DNA from: Sphingopyxis sp.
GTDB lineage: Bacteria; Pseudomonadota; Alphaproteobacteria; Sphingomonadales; Sphingomonadaceae
Direction: 5' to 3'
Length of the DNA stretch: 8,044 nt
Assembly (NCBI GenBank): GCA_012035435.1
Contig: JAAUPH010000096.1
Span: 1-8,044, forward strand
In this document: in pieces, positions 1-8,044 of the stretch
Numbering within the stretch: position 1 is the stretch's first letter
How the letters are laid out: each line of letters opens with the position of its first letter
Made by a program: the position numbers and the translations under genes
The notes under the pieces: model-generated
Seen by the model: only the letters and a program-made list of their open reading frames with translations
Database searches by the model: none
Told to the model about the DNA's origin: nothing

Positions 1-77
1 AGCACCAGCGCCTGCCGCGGCCCGTCGGCCGCCCCGCCGCCGCCCAGTCCGATGTATAGTTCACTCACGTCGCTCAC
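1..77 (-). CDS. N-terminus of a probable HerA-like helicase/ATPase (DUF853 type), runs off the left edge
   Basis: Only the first 25 codons are present, starting at a GTG at 77-75. The peptide begins VSDVSELYIGLGGGG and continues ADGPRQALV. A purine-rich Shine-Dalgarno stretch (GAGAGGA) lies about six bases upstream of the GTG, which supports this start. A short acidic lead followed by an I/L-G-x-G-GGG segment matches my memory of the N-terminus of the YjgR/DUF853 HerA-like ATPases, where the Walker A motif would come about 25 residues further on, outside the window. Function is therefore inferred from a very short stretch. Any other protein with a glycine-rich N-terminus remains possible. It points the same way as the VOC gene behind it, with a 138-bp gap. 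Confidence 0.4.
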   Translation of the reverse strand, partial: MSDVSELYIGLGGGGAADGPRQALV

Positions 78-170
78 GCCCGTTCCTCTCACGAATGGTT
101 TTTCCCTTCCCTATCGGGCGGGGGGAGGAAATCAAGCGGGGGGAGAAAGCGACGCCGCAACCCTGCGGAA

Positions 171-200
171 AACTGCGCAACTTCAAAGTGAAATGCGCAA
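171..200. repeat. Twin TGCGCAA motif, 20 bp apart
   Basis: The heptamer TGCGCAA occurs at 174-180 and again at 194-200, exactly 20 bp apart, each preceded by A-rich sequence. TGCGCA is itself palindromic. The pair lies between the end of the VOC gene and the start of the HerA-like gene, about 100 bp upstream of the latter. Spacing of two helical turns would suit a pair of protein-binding sites, but no known operator is recognised and chance is a fair explanation. Confidence 0.2.
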
Positions 201-215
201 TTTTCGGGCAGGGCG

Positions 216-586
216 TCACCCCATGATGAAGGCGTTGAGCTTGTTACCGTCAGGGTCGCGGAAATAGCCGGCGTAAAAACCGCCATCGCCGCGCGGCCCC
301 GGCACGCCCTCACAGGTGCCGCCATGGGCGAGTGCAATGTCATAGACCCGCTGAACCTGATCCTTATCCTTCACTTCAAAGGCCGCCATCACGCCATTGC
401 CCACCGTGGCCGGCTGGCCGTCGAAGGGTTTGGTCAAGCCAACCCCGCACCCACCGCCGGGGGTGCCCAGGCGATGAAGCCGTCAAATTCCATCATCCGC
501 CCCACGCCCAGCTCGCCGCACACCGCATCGTAAAATGCCGCCGCGCGGGCGAGGTCATTCGTTCCCAACGTTACATAACCAATCAT
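216..586 (-). pseudogene. VOC/glyoxalase-like small protein, split by a one-base frameshift
   Basis: Read from ATG 586 the frame gives MIGYVTLGTNDLARAAAFYD, then a segment ending FIAW, and soon stops. Another frame starting downstream resumes with TKPFDGQPATVGNGVMAAFE and continues through GDGGFYAGYFRDPDGNK to a TGA at 218-216. Restoring one base in the C run at 466-468 joins both halves into one protein of about 123 residues, the usual size for this single-domain vicinal-oxygen-chelate family (glyoxalase/bleomycin-resistance/dioxygenase superfamily). FRDPDGNK near the end is typical of the family's last strand. The substrate is unknown. AAGGGAG upstream of ATG 586 is a good ribosome binding site. 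The clean repair suggests a sequencing error as much as a true pseudogene. A LexA-box match lies 33 bp upstream of the start. Confidence 0.8.
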
Positions 587-618
587 GATCTTCACTCCCT
601 TTTCCGACTCGATAACGG

Positions 619-633
619 GAACATACCATGAAC
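619..633 (-). promoter_or_regulatory. Candidate LexA (SOS) box, GTTC-N7-GTTC
   Basis: The minus strand reads GTTCATGGTATGTTC, an exact match to the direct-repeat LexA operator of alphaproteobacteria (GTTC-N7-GTTC, established for Caulobacter, Rhodobacter and rhizobia). It ends 33 bp before the ATG of the VOC gene, a place where an operator could overlap a promoter. The motif has eight fixed bases, so one chance match in a window of this size would not be surprising. Position rather than sequence alone is the argument. No convincing -35/-10 pair was identified. Confidence 0.4.
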
Positions 634-711
634 GAAGTTGCAGGGAAAGTGGCCGCAGGTTGAATGGCGTCTGCCCACTGCCCGCGCCGCGCGCCTATCA
701 TGCCAAATGCA

Positions 712-1020
712 TCAACCGCGCTTCTTTTTGTCGATCAGGACGTCCTGCTGCCACCGGCTTGGCGCTTTGTCCGTACGGTGGATGCATCCCGCCCAACAAC
801 AGGGCCGCTTTTTCCCCTCATGCAGCTCTTGAACGGTTCGGTCAATGCGGCGCTGGCGCGTTTTTGGCTGCTTTGCATCTTCGACCCAGCAAATAAATTC
901 ATTTCGCCCCAATGGCGAAAGCGCCTGCCACAGCGCCCATGCATCCTTGTCCGACCGGATCGCCGACTGCATATCCGCGTCGGCGCTGTGCACGGTTCCG
1001 TGAGAAAAACCATCGGTCAT
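712..1020 (-). CDS. YdeI/OmpD-associated family protein
   Basis: This is a 102-residue protein. The core WQALSPLGRNEFICWVEDAK (about residues 31-50), followed by RQRRIDRTVQELHEGKK, is the typical helical signature of the YdeI/OmpD-associated family (COG4430, OmdA type): an aromatic 'L-P-x-x-R-x-E-F-x-x-W' stretch and then 'A-K-x-x-x-T-R-x-R-R-I'. Residues about 72-82 form a Cys/His cluster, RPCCWAGCIHR, that might bind metal (inference). The family is linked in some bacteria to stress or bacteriocin/polymyxin resistance, but no biochemical activity can be claimed here. ATG 1020 is the only possible start because an in-frame TAG lies four codons upstream. No clear ribosome binding site precedes it. 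It is followed after 125 bp by the VOC gene on the same strand, which has its own candidate regulatory box, so cotranscription is uncertain. Confidence 0.72.
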   Translation of the reverse strand: MTDGFSHGTVHSADADMQSAIRSDKDAWALWQALSPLGRNEFICWVEDAKQPKTRQRRIDRTVQELHEGKKRPCCWAGCIHRTDKAPSRWQQDVLIDKKKRG

Positions 1021-1250
1021 GGCTGCAATCTATCAGGTTTGGGCGTGGTATCGAACCCGAAAATGTCAACCTGCGCACCAGATGGTCGCGACGGTGCAAT
1101 AACCATCGCGGGCAGCGCGGGGGACGAACAAGGCCGGCACGCAAAATCCGTCGCCATCCGCCGTTCTGGTCGCACTGGTCCGCGCCGCGCCGCGCCTCCA
1201 ACCACCACGCGTGACAAGCGCCGCATTTTGGCCTATGCGCGCGCTCCATC

Positions 1251-2636
1251 ATGACCGTGAAAACTCTTCCCGCCCAGCCGAAAGTCGGCATGGTTTCGCT
1301 CGGCTGTCCCAAGGCATTGGTCGACAGCGAGCGGATTCTCACCAAATTGCGGGCCGATGGATATGCGATGAGTGCTGATTATGCCGGGGCGGATGTCGTA
1401 CTCGTCAACACCTGCGGCTTCCTCGACAGCGCCAAGGAGGAAAGCCTGGACGCGATTGGTGAGGCGATGGCGGAAAACGGCCGTGTCATCGTGACCGGCT
1501 GTATGGGCAAGGAAGCCGACGTCATCCGCGCGCGCTTCCCCGGCGTGCTCGCGGTTACAGGCGCGCATCAATATGAAGAGGTAGTGTCGGCCGTGCACGA
1601 CGCCGCGCCGCCCACCCAGGGGCCGTTCGTCGACCTGGTCCCCGGCCTCGACGAAGGTGGGCTGAAGCTGACTCCGCGCCATTACAGCTATCTGAAGATT
1701 TCGGAGGGTTGTAACCACAGCTGCGCCTTCTGCATCATCCCCGACCTGCGCGGAAAACTCGCCAGCCGCCGCATCGACGCGGTGCTGCGCGAGGCGGAAA
1801 AGCTGGTCGCGGCCGGAACCAAGGAATTGCTGGTGATCAGCCAGGACACCTCGGCTTACGGCGTCGATACGCGCCATGATGCGCGAATGTGGCAAGGTCG
1901 CGAAGTCCGCGCGCATATGACCGATCTTGCCCGCGAACTCGGCGGGCTGCGCACCAGCGAAGGCCGCGCGCCGTGGGTGCGGCTGCACTATGTCTATCCC
2001 TATCCGCATGTCGATGCGGTCATTCCCTTGATGGCCGAAGGGTTGTTGACGCCCTATCTGGACATCCCGTTCCAGCATGCGAGCCCCAAGGTGCTGAAAG
2101 CCATGAAGCGCCCGGCAAATGAGGCCAAGGTGCTCGAACGACTGCGCGGTTGGCGTAGCATCGCGCCCGACATTGCGGTGCGGTCGAGCTTCGTCGTGGG
2201 CTTCCCCGGTGAGACCGAGGAGGATTTTCAATATCTGCTTGACTGGCTCGACGAAGCGCAATTGGACCGCGTCGGTGCCTTTCGCTTTGAACCCGTTGCC
2301 GGGGCGCAGGCCAACGCCCTGCCCGACCCCGTGCCGGAGGAGGTCAAAGAAGAACGCTATCAGCGGATCATGGCCAAAACCGCCGCGATCAGCGCCGCTA
2401 AGCTTGAAGCCAAGATCGGCCGCACCCTGCCCGTCATCATCGACGAGGTTGGCGAAGCGGATGAAGACGGCAGCATCGGCGCGACGGGGCGGTCACAGGC
2501 CGACGCGCCAGAGATTGACGGCCATGTCTATCTGCGCGACGTTCCGGCAGGGCTAAAGGCAGGCGACATTGTCGATGCGGTGATCGAGGATGCCGACGAA
2601 CATGACCTGTTCGCGGTGACGGCGGGTAGGCAATAA
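1251..2636 (+). CDS. rimO: Ribosomal protein S12 (aspartate) methylthiotransferase RimO
   Basis: This radical-SAM enzyme adds a methylthio group to the conserved aspartate of ribosomal protein S12, using two [4Fe-4S] clusters. The 461-residue length is normal. The N-terminal UPF0004 domain has the three cluster cysteines C19 ([12 protein letters not shown]), C55 (NTCGFLDSA) and C84 (TGCMGKE). The radical-SAM CxxxCxxC is [10 protein letters not shown], with C154, C158 and C161. [12 protein letters not shown] and VGAFRFEP are typical of the radical-SAM barrel, and residues from about 390 onward form the C-terminal TRAM RNA-binding domain. The [12 protein letters not shown] motif distinguishes RimO from the related MiaB and MtaB. 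ATG 1251 agrees with the conserved start of the protein, but no Shine-Dalgarno sequence precedes it, so a leaderless or weakly initiated message is possible. It stands divergent from the YdeI-like gene and converges on the NUDIX gene. Confidence 0.96.
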   Translation: MTVKTLPAQPKVGMVSLGCPKALVDSERILTKLRADGYAMSADYAGADVVLVNTCGFLDSAKEESLDAIGEAMAENGRVIVTGCMGKEADVIRARFPGVLAVTGAHQYEEVVSAVHDAAPPTQGPFVDLVPGLDEGGLKLTPRHYSYLKISEGCNHSCAFCIIPDLRGKLASRRIDAVLREAEKLVAAGTKELLVISQDTSAYGVDTRHDARMWQGREVRAHMTDLARELGGLRTSEGRAPWVRLHYVYPYPHVDAVIPLMAEGLLTPYLDIPFQHASPKVLKAMKRPANEAKVLERLRGWRSIAPDIAVRSSFVVGFPGETEEDFQYLLDWLDEAQLDRVGAFRFEPVAGAQANALPDPVPEEVKEERYQRIMAKTAAISAAKLEAKIGRTLPVIIDEVGEADEDGSIGATGRSQADAPEIDGHVYLRDVPAGLKAGDIVDAVIEDADEHDLFAVTAGRQ

Positions 2637-2674
2637 TCGACGGGGTCACGCTCTGTTTCGCTGAGCAAGTGCTG

Positions 2675-2763
2675 CGCAACCGTCCCTATCTAACGATTGC
2701 AGCCTGCAGGGCAGTCTTGGAAAATCCCACTAAGGTTATCGTGCAGGATCACGGACGGTTGCG
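2675..2763. repeat. 11-bp perfect inverted repeat with a 67-bp interior
   Basis: CGCAACCGTCC at 2675-2685 is repeated in perfect inverted orientation at 2753-2763 (GGACGGTTGCG). It lies in the 165-bp gap between the convergent rimO and NUDIX genes. There is no T-run after either arm, so it is not a standard intrinsic terminator. It could be a long-loop transcript structure shared by both 3' ends, or the ends of a small decayed element. No target-site duplication was seen. Chance cannot be excluded. Confidence 0.4.
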
Positions 2764-2801
2764 GCATTGGGGCCAGCGTCGATGCTGGGACCGATGCTTA
2801 G

Positions 2802-3221
2802 CTAGCCCGCAAATCCCGCGATCAGCTCGCGCAATTCTTCTTCTTCCACTGCCGCCGCGGCCTCGGCACGGCTGAACCATTTGCGGGTTCGCTCCTTACG
2901 TTCGGGCCAGTGCGCGGCAAGCTGACGCACCCTGAGCGGGAACACTGCAACCGTCAGTTCGTTCGCCGAACCGTCATCGGCCCGCTTGGCATAGCGATAG
3001 CTGCCGATGGGCCGGGTACCAAGCGCGCCCGATGCGCCAGCCTCTTCCTCAGCCTCGCGCGCGGCGGCGGCGTCAGCGCTTTCGCCGTCATCGATATTGC
3101 CCTTGGGCAGCACCCAGCGGCCCGTTTCCCGCGACGTGACGAGCAGAATATCGATGGCCTCACCCGCCATATTGGCGACGCCGGGCAAGATTCGATAGGG
3201 TAAGGCGGCAGCTTGGTTCAC
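2802..3221 (-). CDS. NUDIX hydrolase (diphosphoinositol-polyphosphate phosphohydrolase-like)
   Basis: This 139-residue single-domain protein would hydrolyse a nucleoside diphosphate linked to another moiety. The complete NUDIX box G-x5-E-x7-R-E-U-x-E-E-x-G-U spans residues 41-63, with G41, E47, R55, E56, E59, E60 and G62 all present. The preceding RETGRWVLPKGNIDDGES and the overall size resemble bacterial members near the eukaryotic diphosphoinositol polyphosphate phosphohydrolases, but the real substrate cannot be told from sequence. The start is a GTG at 3221-3219. The N-terminal LPYRILPGVA is conserved in relatives from memory, so the much later Met18 is unlikely. No ribosome binding site is visible, and a small hairpin (CCGGC/GCCGG, 3222-3237) sits where one would be. 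It is divergent from the monooxygenase gene and ends convergently with rimO. Confidence 0.9.
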   Translation of the reverse strand: MNQAAALPYRILPGVANMAGEAIDILLVTSRETGRWVLPKGNIDDGESADAAAAREAEEEAGASGALGTRPIGSYRYAKRADDGSANELTVAVFPLRVRQLAAHWPERKERTRKWFSRAEAAAAVEEEELRELIAGFAG

Positions 3222-3237
3222 CCGGCGACTATGCCGG
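3222..3237. repeat. Short hairpin abutting the NUDIX start codon
   Basis: CCGGC, GACTAT, GCCGG forms a 5-bp perfect stem with a 6-nt loop immediately upstream of the GTG start of the NUDIX gene on the minus strand. It occupies the usual ribosome-binding-site position, so if folded in the message it could limit initiation. This is a short structure and may be chance in G+C-rich DNA. Confidence 0.25.
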
Positions 3238-3252
3238 AATGACAGTTTGATG

Positions 3253-3262
3253 ACAATATTGT
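3253..3262. promoter_or_regulatory. ACAATATTGT palindrome in a divergent promoter region
   Basis: A perfect 10-bp palindrome, A/T-rich against its surroundings, lies in the 141-bp gap between the divergent NUDIX and monooxygenase genes. It could be part of an operator or simply promoter-associated A/T-rich sequence. It is too short for a confident call. Confidence 0.2.
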
Positions 3263-3298
3263 TTCACGTCCACCGTGCTGAACCGACTCCACCGCAAG

Positions 3299-3320
3299 AC
3301 CGGTTGCTATTTGCAACGGT
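3299..3320. promoter_or_regulatory. Operator-like dyad GTTGC-N5-GCAAC upstream of the monooxygenase gene
   Basis: The arms ACC(G)GTTGC and GCAACGGT flank TATTT, giving a dyad with a single bulged G. It ends about 40 bp upstream of the monooxygenase start. The internal TTGCTA followed 16 bp later by TAATCT (3325-3330) could serve as -35 and -10 elements, placing the dyad over the promoter. The mycobacterial relative EthA is controlled by the TetR-type repressor EthR, so a local repressor site is plausible, but no regulator gene is present in the window. Confidence 0.35.
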
Positions 3321-3362
3321 GTAAGTAATCTTGCGCGCCAAGAGGAACATGGGAGTCGGGTG

Positions 3363-4907
3363 ATGGACATGGCCACAGGCAGCCTGCCGCGCGGATCGAG
3401 TGCAGCCCCCGTCGATGTCGATGTGCTCATCGTCGGCGCGGGTATTTCGGGCATTGGTATGGCAGTGCATCTGGGGCGCGACTGCCCGGGCAAAAGCTTT
3501 GCGCTGGTCGAGCAGCGCGCGGACCTTGGCGGCACATGGGACTTGTTCCGCTATCCCGGCATCAGGTCGGACAGCGACATGCACACGCTGGGCTATATTT
3601 TCGAACCCTGGCGTGAGCAAAAGGCCATCGCCGACGGACCATCGATCCTGAAATATCTGAACAAGATCGTCGACGAACGCGGTTTGCGCGACAAAATTGC
3701 CTTGAACAGCAAAGTGGTTGCGGCAGATTGGGACTCGGCCACGGCGCGCTGGACGGTGACGCTGGCAAGTGCCGACGACGCGCAGCGGACCAAAACGGCC
3801 CGCTTCCTCTATATGGGGTCGGGCTATTATGACTATGACGCGGGATATAATCCCGGCTTTCCGGGGCGCGAGGATTTCAAGGGCGATGTTATCCACCCGC
3901 AATTCTGGCCCAAGGATTATGACTATGCGGGCAAGCGCGTCATCGTCATCGGATCGGGCGCGACGGCGGTCACGCTGGTACCATCGATGGCGCTCGCCCC
4001 CGATGGCAAGGCGGCGGGCCATGTGACCATGCTCCAGCGCACCCCGACCTGGATGTTCCTGCGCCCGGCCGAGGACAAGCTCGCCAATTTCATGCGGCAC
4101 ATCATGCCCGACGAGTGGGCCTATCGCATCACCCGCTTCAAAAATGTCCGGCTGCAAAATTTCGGTTTCAAACTGGCGCGAAACAAGCCGCAGAAGATGG
4201 CAGAAAAGCTGACCAATACGCTCAAGAAGGAACTGGGCGACAATTATGACCCCGTCGCCTTCACCCCGCCCTATAATCCGTGGGAACAGCGGCTGTGTCT
4301 GGTCCCAGACAATGATCTGTGCGTCGCGATCAACAGCGGCAAGGTTGATATCGTCACCGACCATATCGACCGGTTTGACGCGACCGGAATATTGCTGAAA
4401 TCGGGCAAGCATCTCGCTGCCGATGTCATCGTCACCGCAACGGGGCTGCAGCTGGTAACGGGCGGCAAGGTCGCGTTCCGGGTCGATGGCCAGCCGGTCG
4501 TGTGGAACCAGCATTTCTTCTACAAAGGCTGCATGTATTCCAACATACCGAACATGGCGGCGGTGTTCGGATATTTGAATGCCAGCTGGACGCTGAAGGC
4601 CGATGTGGTGTCCACCTATATCTGCCGCCTCATCAACCATATGGACAGCATCGGCGCGGATATCGCCAATCCCGTGCTGGCCGACGGCAGCATCGATGAA
4701 GAGCCGACCTTCGACTTTTCGTCGGGCTATATCCAGCGCGCACTGGCCAGCCAGCCGCGCAACGGCACCCGCGCCCCGTGGCGGCTTAATCAGGATTATC
4801 TCAAAGACCGGGTGATCATGCGCGAAGGGCCGATCGAGGATAGCGTGCTGATGTTCACGCAGGCGACGGGCGTTGCCGCCGATGCCCAGCTGGAGGCGGC
4901 GGAATAA
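3363..4907 (+). CDS. EthA-like FAD/NADPH Baeyer-Villiger monooxygenase
   Basis: This flavoprotein would insert an oxygen atom into ketones or oxidise sulfides, using NADPH and O2. Counting from the GTG one codon upstream (3360), the protein has 515 residues. GAGISG (26-31) is the FAD Rossmann motif, and the stretch GGTWDLFRYPGIRSDSD follows as in EthA. The fingerprint F-x-G-x3-H-x3-W-P is FKGDVIHPQFWP (173-184), and GSGATAVT (198-205) is the NADPH Rossmann motif. YNPWEQRLCLVPDNDL and YLNASWTLKAD are close to remembered EthA sequence, so this is the EthA branch rather than cyclohexanone monooxygenase. The physiological substrate is unknown. I prefer ATG 3363 because GGGAG at 3351-3355 is seven bases away; GTG 3360 would be only four. 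It is transcribed divergently from the NUDIX gene and followed by a hairpin repeat that may end the transcript. Confidence 0.92.
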   Translation: MDMATGSLPRGSSAAPVDVDVLIVGAGISGIGMAVHLGRDCPGKSFALVEQRADLGGTWDLFRYPGIRSDSDMHTLGYIFEPWREQKAIADGPSILKYLNKIVDERGLRDKIALNSKVVAADWDSATARWTVTLASADDAQRTKTARFLYMGSGYYDYDAGYNPGFPGREDFKGDVIHPQFWPKDYDYAGKRVIVIGSGATAVTLVPSMALAPDGKAAGHVTMLQRTPTWMFLRPAEDKLANFMRHIMPDEWAYRITRFKNVRLQNFGFKLARNKPQKMAEKLTNTLKKELGDNYDPVAFTPPYNPWEQRLCLVPDNDLCVAINSGKVDIVTDHIDRFDATGILLKSGKHLAADVIVTATGLQLVTGGKVAFRVDGQPVVWNQHFFYKGCMYSNIPNMAAVFGYLNASWTLKADVVSTYICRLINHMDSIGADIANPVLADGSIDEEPTFDFSSGYIQRALASQPRNGTRAPWRLNQDYLKDRVIMREGPIEDSVLMFTQATGVAADAQLEAAE

Positions 4908-4916
4908 TATGCCCAT

Positions 4917-4994
4917 TGTCATCCCCACGACAGCGGGGGCCCAGGGCAACCTTGCACTATGCCGCTCTGGGTCCCCGCTTTCGCGGGAATGACA
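4917..4994. repeat. Imperfect palindromic repeat element, sphingomonad type; possible terminator
   Basis: The left arm, beginning TGTCATCCCCACGACAGCGG, pairs with the right arm ending CCGCTTTCGCGGGAATGACA. The arms are about 29 bases with five differences, several of which still allow G-U pairing, and the loop is short (about 20 nt). This form (TGTCATCCCCGCGAAAGCGGGG...) is one I recall as a dispersed palindrome in many sphingomonad genomes, REP- or MITE-like. It begins 10 bp after the monooxygenase stop and ends 33 bp before the aminopeptidase start, so the RNA hairpin may also reduce read-through between them. There is no T-run. Confidence 0.7.
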
Positions 4995-5027
4995 TCATGG
5001 TGAAATTGCCCCTTCACCTTACGAAAC

Positions 5028-6462
<1,435 letters not shown>

Positions 6463-6466
<4 letters not shown>

Positions 6467-8044
6467 GGCCACTGCCAACCTGGCAATATACGCTCAGAAT
6501 GGCGCGTTATGCACCCTGGCTGTATTTGCTGCATATGTCGTTGTGGAGCCTGATGAATGTGTTCTCGCTGCTACCAGGGCTGATTGGGCGATCTTTTTTT
6601 CGATACACTCACTGGCAATGCACCATTCCCAGCGGAATCAACGGGCTGCTGTGGTTATTGGGTTTACTTGCTATCGGGCGCGCCATTCTGTGGCTGGTGG
6701 CTGGTTTTGTCGAAATTAATATGCGCTTCACCATGAGCGGGTTGGTGCGGCGTAACCTGTTACGGCTGGTGCTTAAGCGCCCAGGAGCGAGTGGACTACC
6801 CTTTTCAATTGGCGAAACGATCAGTCGCTTCCGAGATGATGGCTACCATGCCGAAGATAACATGGACTGGACCGATGAGATCATCAGCCAGGGCTTCTTT
6901 GCGCTGCTGGCCTTCACATTGCTGCTGTCGATCAATGCCTCCATGGCGCTGGTCGTGGTTCTACCAACCGTTGCCGTGGCCATTATTGCCCAGCGGGCGA
7001 GTGTTGCGCTTGGCCGCTATCGTGAAGCGAGTAGCCAGGCCACCAGCCATGTTACTGGCGCAATTGGTGATATTGTGGCAGCGGTGCAGACAGTGCAGGC
7101 CGCTGGTGCCGAACAACAGGTTATTGCGCACTTCAAACAACTTAACGACCGCCGTAGAAATACCATTCTGGCAGATCGGGTGGTAACGCAGGTAGTTGAT
7201 GCGATTACCGCCAACATGGTGAGTGTGGGTAGCGGGCTGATTATGTTGCTCGCGGCCAGCAGCCTGCGTGATGGTAGCCTGACCGTAGGCGATTTTGTGC
7301 TGTTTATTTCTTACCTTGGCTTTATCGCCGATTTCACCGCCAGCCTTGGCCAGTACCTCGCCCATTACCGCCAGACTGGTGTGGCGTTTGCACGCATGGA
7401 TGCGCTGCTTGGTGATGCTGCCCCCGATACACTGGTAGAACATATTCCGCTCCATTTGCATGGCCCACTCCCAGAAGTGCCAGCACTAGTACCTGACACC
7501 CATAATCGATTGATACTGCTGGAGGCACGCGGGCTTACCTACCGCCATCCACAGGGCGGGCGTGGTATCGACGCGGTGGATGTACGACTGGCGCGTGGCA
7601 CGCTAACGGTGATTACCGGGCGAGTTGGCGCTGGCAAGACGACCCTACTGCGAACCTTGCTGGGCTTGCTACCCAGTGAGGCAGGCGAAATCCATTGGAA
7701 TGGCCAGCGTGTCGATGATCCAGCCAGTTTGCTGGTGCCGCCACGCTGCGCTTATACCGCACAGGTGCCGCGCCTGTTTAATGAAACTGTGAAGCAGAAT
7801 ATTCTGCTTGGGCAACCCGATGATCCAGTAGTTCTGGATGCTGCGGTGCGCAGTGCCGTACTTGAACACGATTTACGGGCACTAGAGGCTGGGTTGGAAA
7901 CACTGGTTGGCACACGCGGTGTCAAACTTTCTGGTGGCCAGGTGCAGCGTACCGCAGCGGCGCGTATGTTTTGTACGCAATGCCGAATTACTGGTGATTG
8001 ACGACCTCTCCAGCGCCTTGGATGTTGAAACAGAACGGCTATTA
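6463..8044 (+). CDS. ABC exporter half-transporter (permease fused to ATPase), frameshifted near its end and cut by the window
   Basis: This is a type IV (ABCB-like) exporter subunit. Several hydrophobic segments in roughly residues 17-300 form the membrane domain (for example LLWLLGLLAIGRAILWL, ALVVVLPTVAVAIIA, VGDFVLFISYLGF). The ATPase follows: Walker A GRVGAGKT (386-393, K392), Q-loop AYTAQVPRLF and signature KLSGGQVQR (LSGGQ from 489). After RMF the frame breaks: TTTT at 7969-7972 has one T too many, giving an early stop at 7999-8001. Removing one T restores VRNAELLVIDDLSSALDVET to the window end. Walker B then ends in Asp-Asp instead of Asp-Glu, suggesting a degenerate catalytic site as in heterodimeric exporters; the partner is the gene fragment just upstream. 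The substrate is unknown. Codon use is visibly more A/T-rich than in the genes left of 6046, and the protein recalls Chloroflexota tandem exporters. Confidence 0.88.

Noticed and set aside
1033..1064. Possible tRNA T-arm on the minus strand (GGGTTCGATACC)
   Set aside because: The TTCGA core is present, but the flanking bases do not form a 5-bp T-stem and no acceptor or anticodon stem can be paired around it.
664..1254. Long plus-strand open frame of 196 codons
   Set aside because: It lies antisense to the YdeI-like gene and through the gap before rimO, has an arginine/proline/alanine-rich composition typical of shadow frames in G+C-rich DNA, and no domain is recognisable.
1233..2261. Minus-strand open frame of 342 codons antisense to rimO
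   Set aside because: It is a shadow of the confidently identified rimO, with no recognisable motif of its own.
3264..4949. Minus-strand open frame of 561 codons antisense to the monooxygenase
   Set aside because: It mirrors the codon pattern of the clearly identified monooxygenase gene; its His/Arg/Ile-rich product shows no domain. The antisense openness comes from codon bias.

Overview
The first ~6.05 kb look like chromosomal DNA of a G+C-rich alphaproteobacterium, most likely a sphingomonad (Sphingopyxis/Sphingomonas/Sphingobium type). The grounds are remembered family resemblance of RimO, the M17 aminopeptidase, the NUDIX and YdeI-like proteins, and a hairpin repeat of a kind I associate with sphingomonad genomes. 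No database search was possible. The last ~1.8 kb have visibly more A/T at third codon positions and encode a tandem ABC exporter pair that recalls Chloroflexota (Herpetosiphon/Roseiflexus type) proteins. The two parts do not look like one genome.

Layout. On the minus strand at the left edge lie the first codons of a probable HerA-like ATPase (1-77), then a small VOC/glyoxalase-like gene split by a one-base frameshift (216-586) with a GTTC-N7-GTTC LexA-box match just upstream, then a YdeI/OmpD-associated family gene (712-1020). A divergent gap without a recognisable gene (1021-1250) leads to rimO on the plus strand (1251-2636). rimO converges on a NUDIX hydrolase (2802-3221, minus), and their shared 3' gap holds an 11-bp inverted repeat. 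From the NUDIX gene a 141-bp divergent promoter region with a dyad leads to an EthA-like FAD-dependent Baeyer-Villiger monooxygenase (plus, to 4907). A long imperfect palindrome (4917-4994) follows, then an M17 leucyl aminopeptidase gene (from 5028) that is frameshifted once and loses its homology at about 6046-6057.

Junction zone. From about 6046 to 6163 the minus strand encodes the C-terminal part of a KdsA (KDO-8-phosphate synthase), cut at both ends. About 60-75 bp of unassigned DNA follow, and then the plus strand abruptly encodes the last ~80 residues of an ABC ATPase (ending 6466). This is coupled by ATGA to a second ABC exporter half-transporter (6463 to the window end), which has a one-base insertion near 7970.

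Interpretation. Three one-base frameshifts in otherwise intact conserved proteins, on both sides of the junction, plus three unrelated truncated genes meeting within ~200 bp beside GATC tetranucleotides, point to a chimeric, error-containing clone or metagenomic contig rather than a natural locus. I found no convincing new multi-gene system. The observations most worth following are the LexA-like box before the VOC gene, the dyad before the monooxygenase and the composite junction itself. The other gaps (78-215, 587-711, 1021-1250, 2637-2801) hold no gene I can support.
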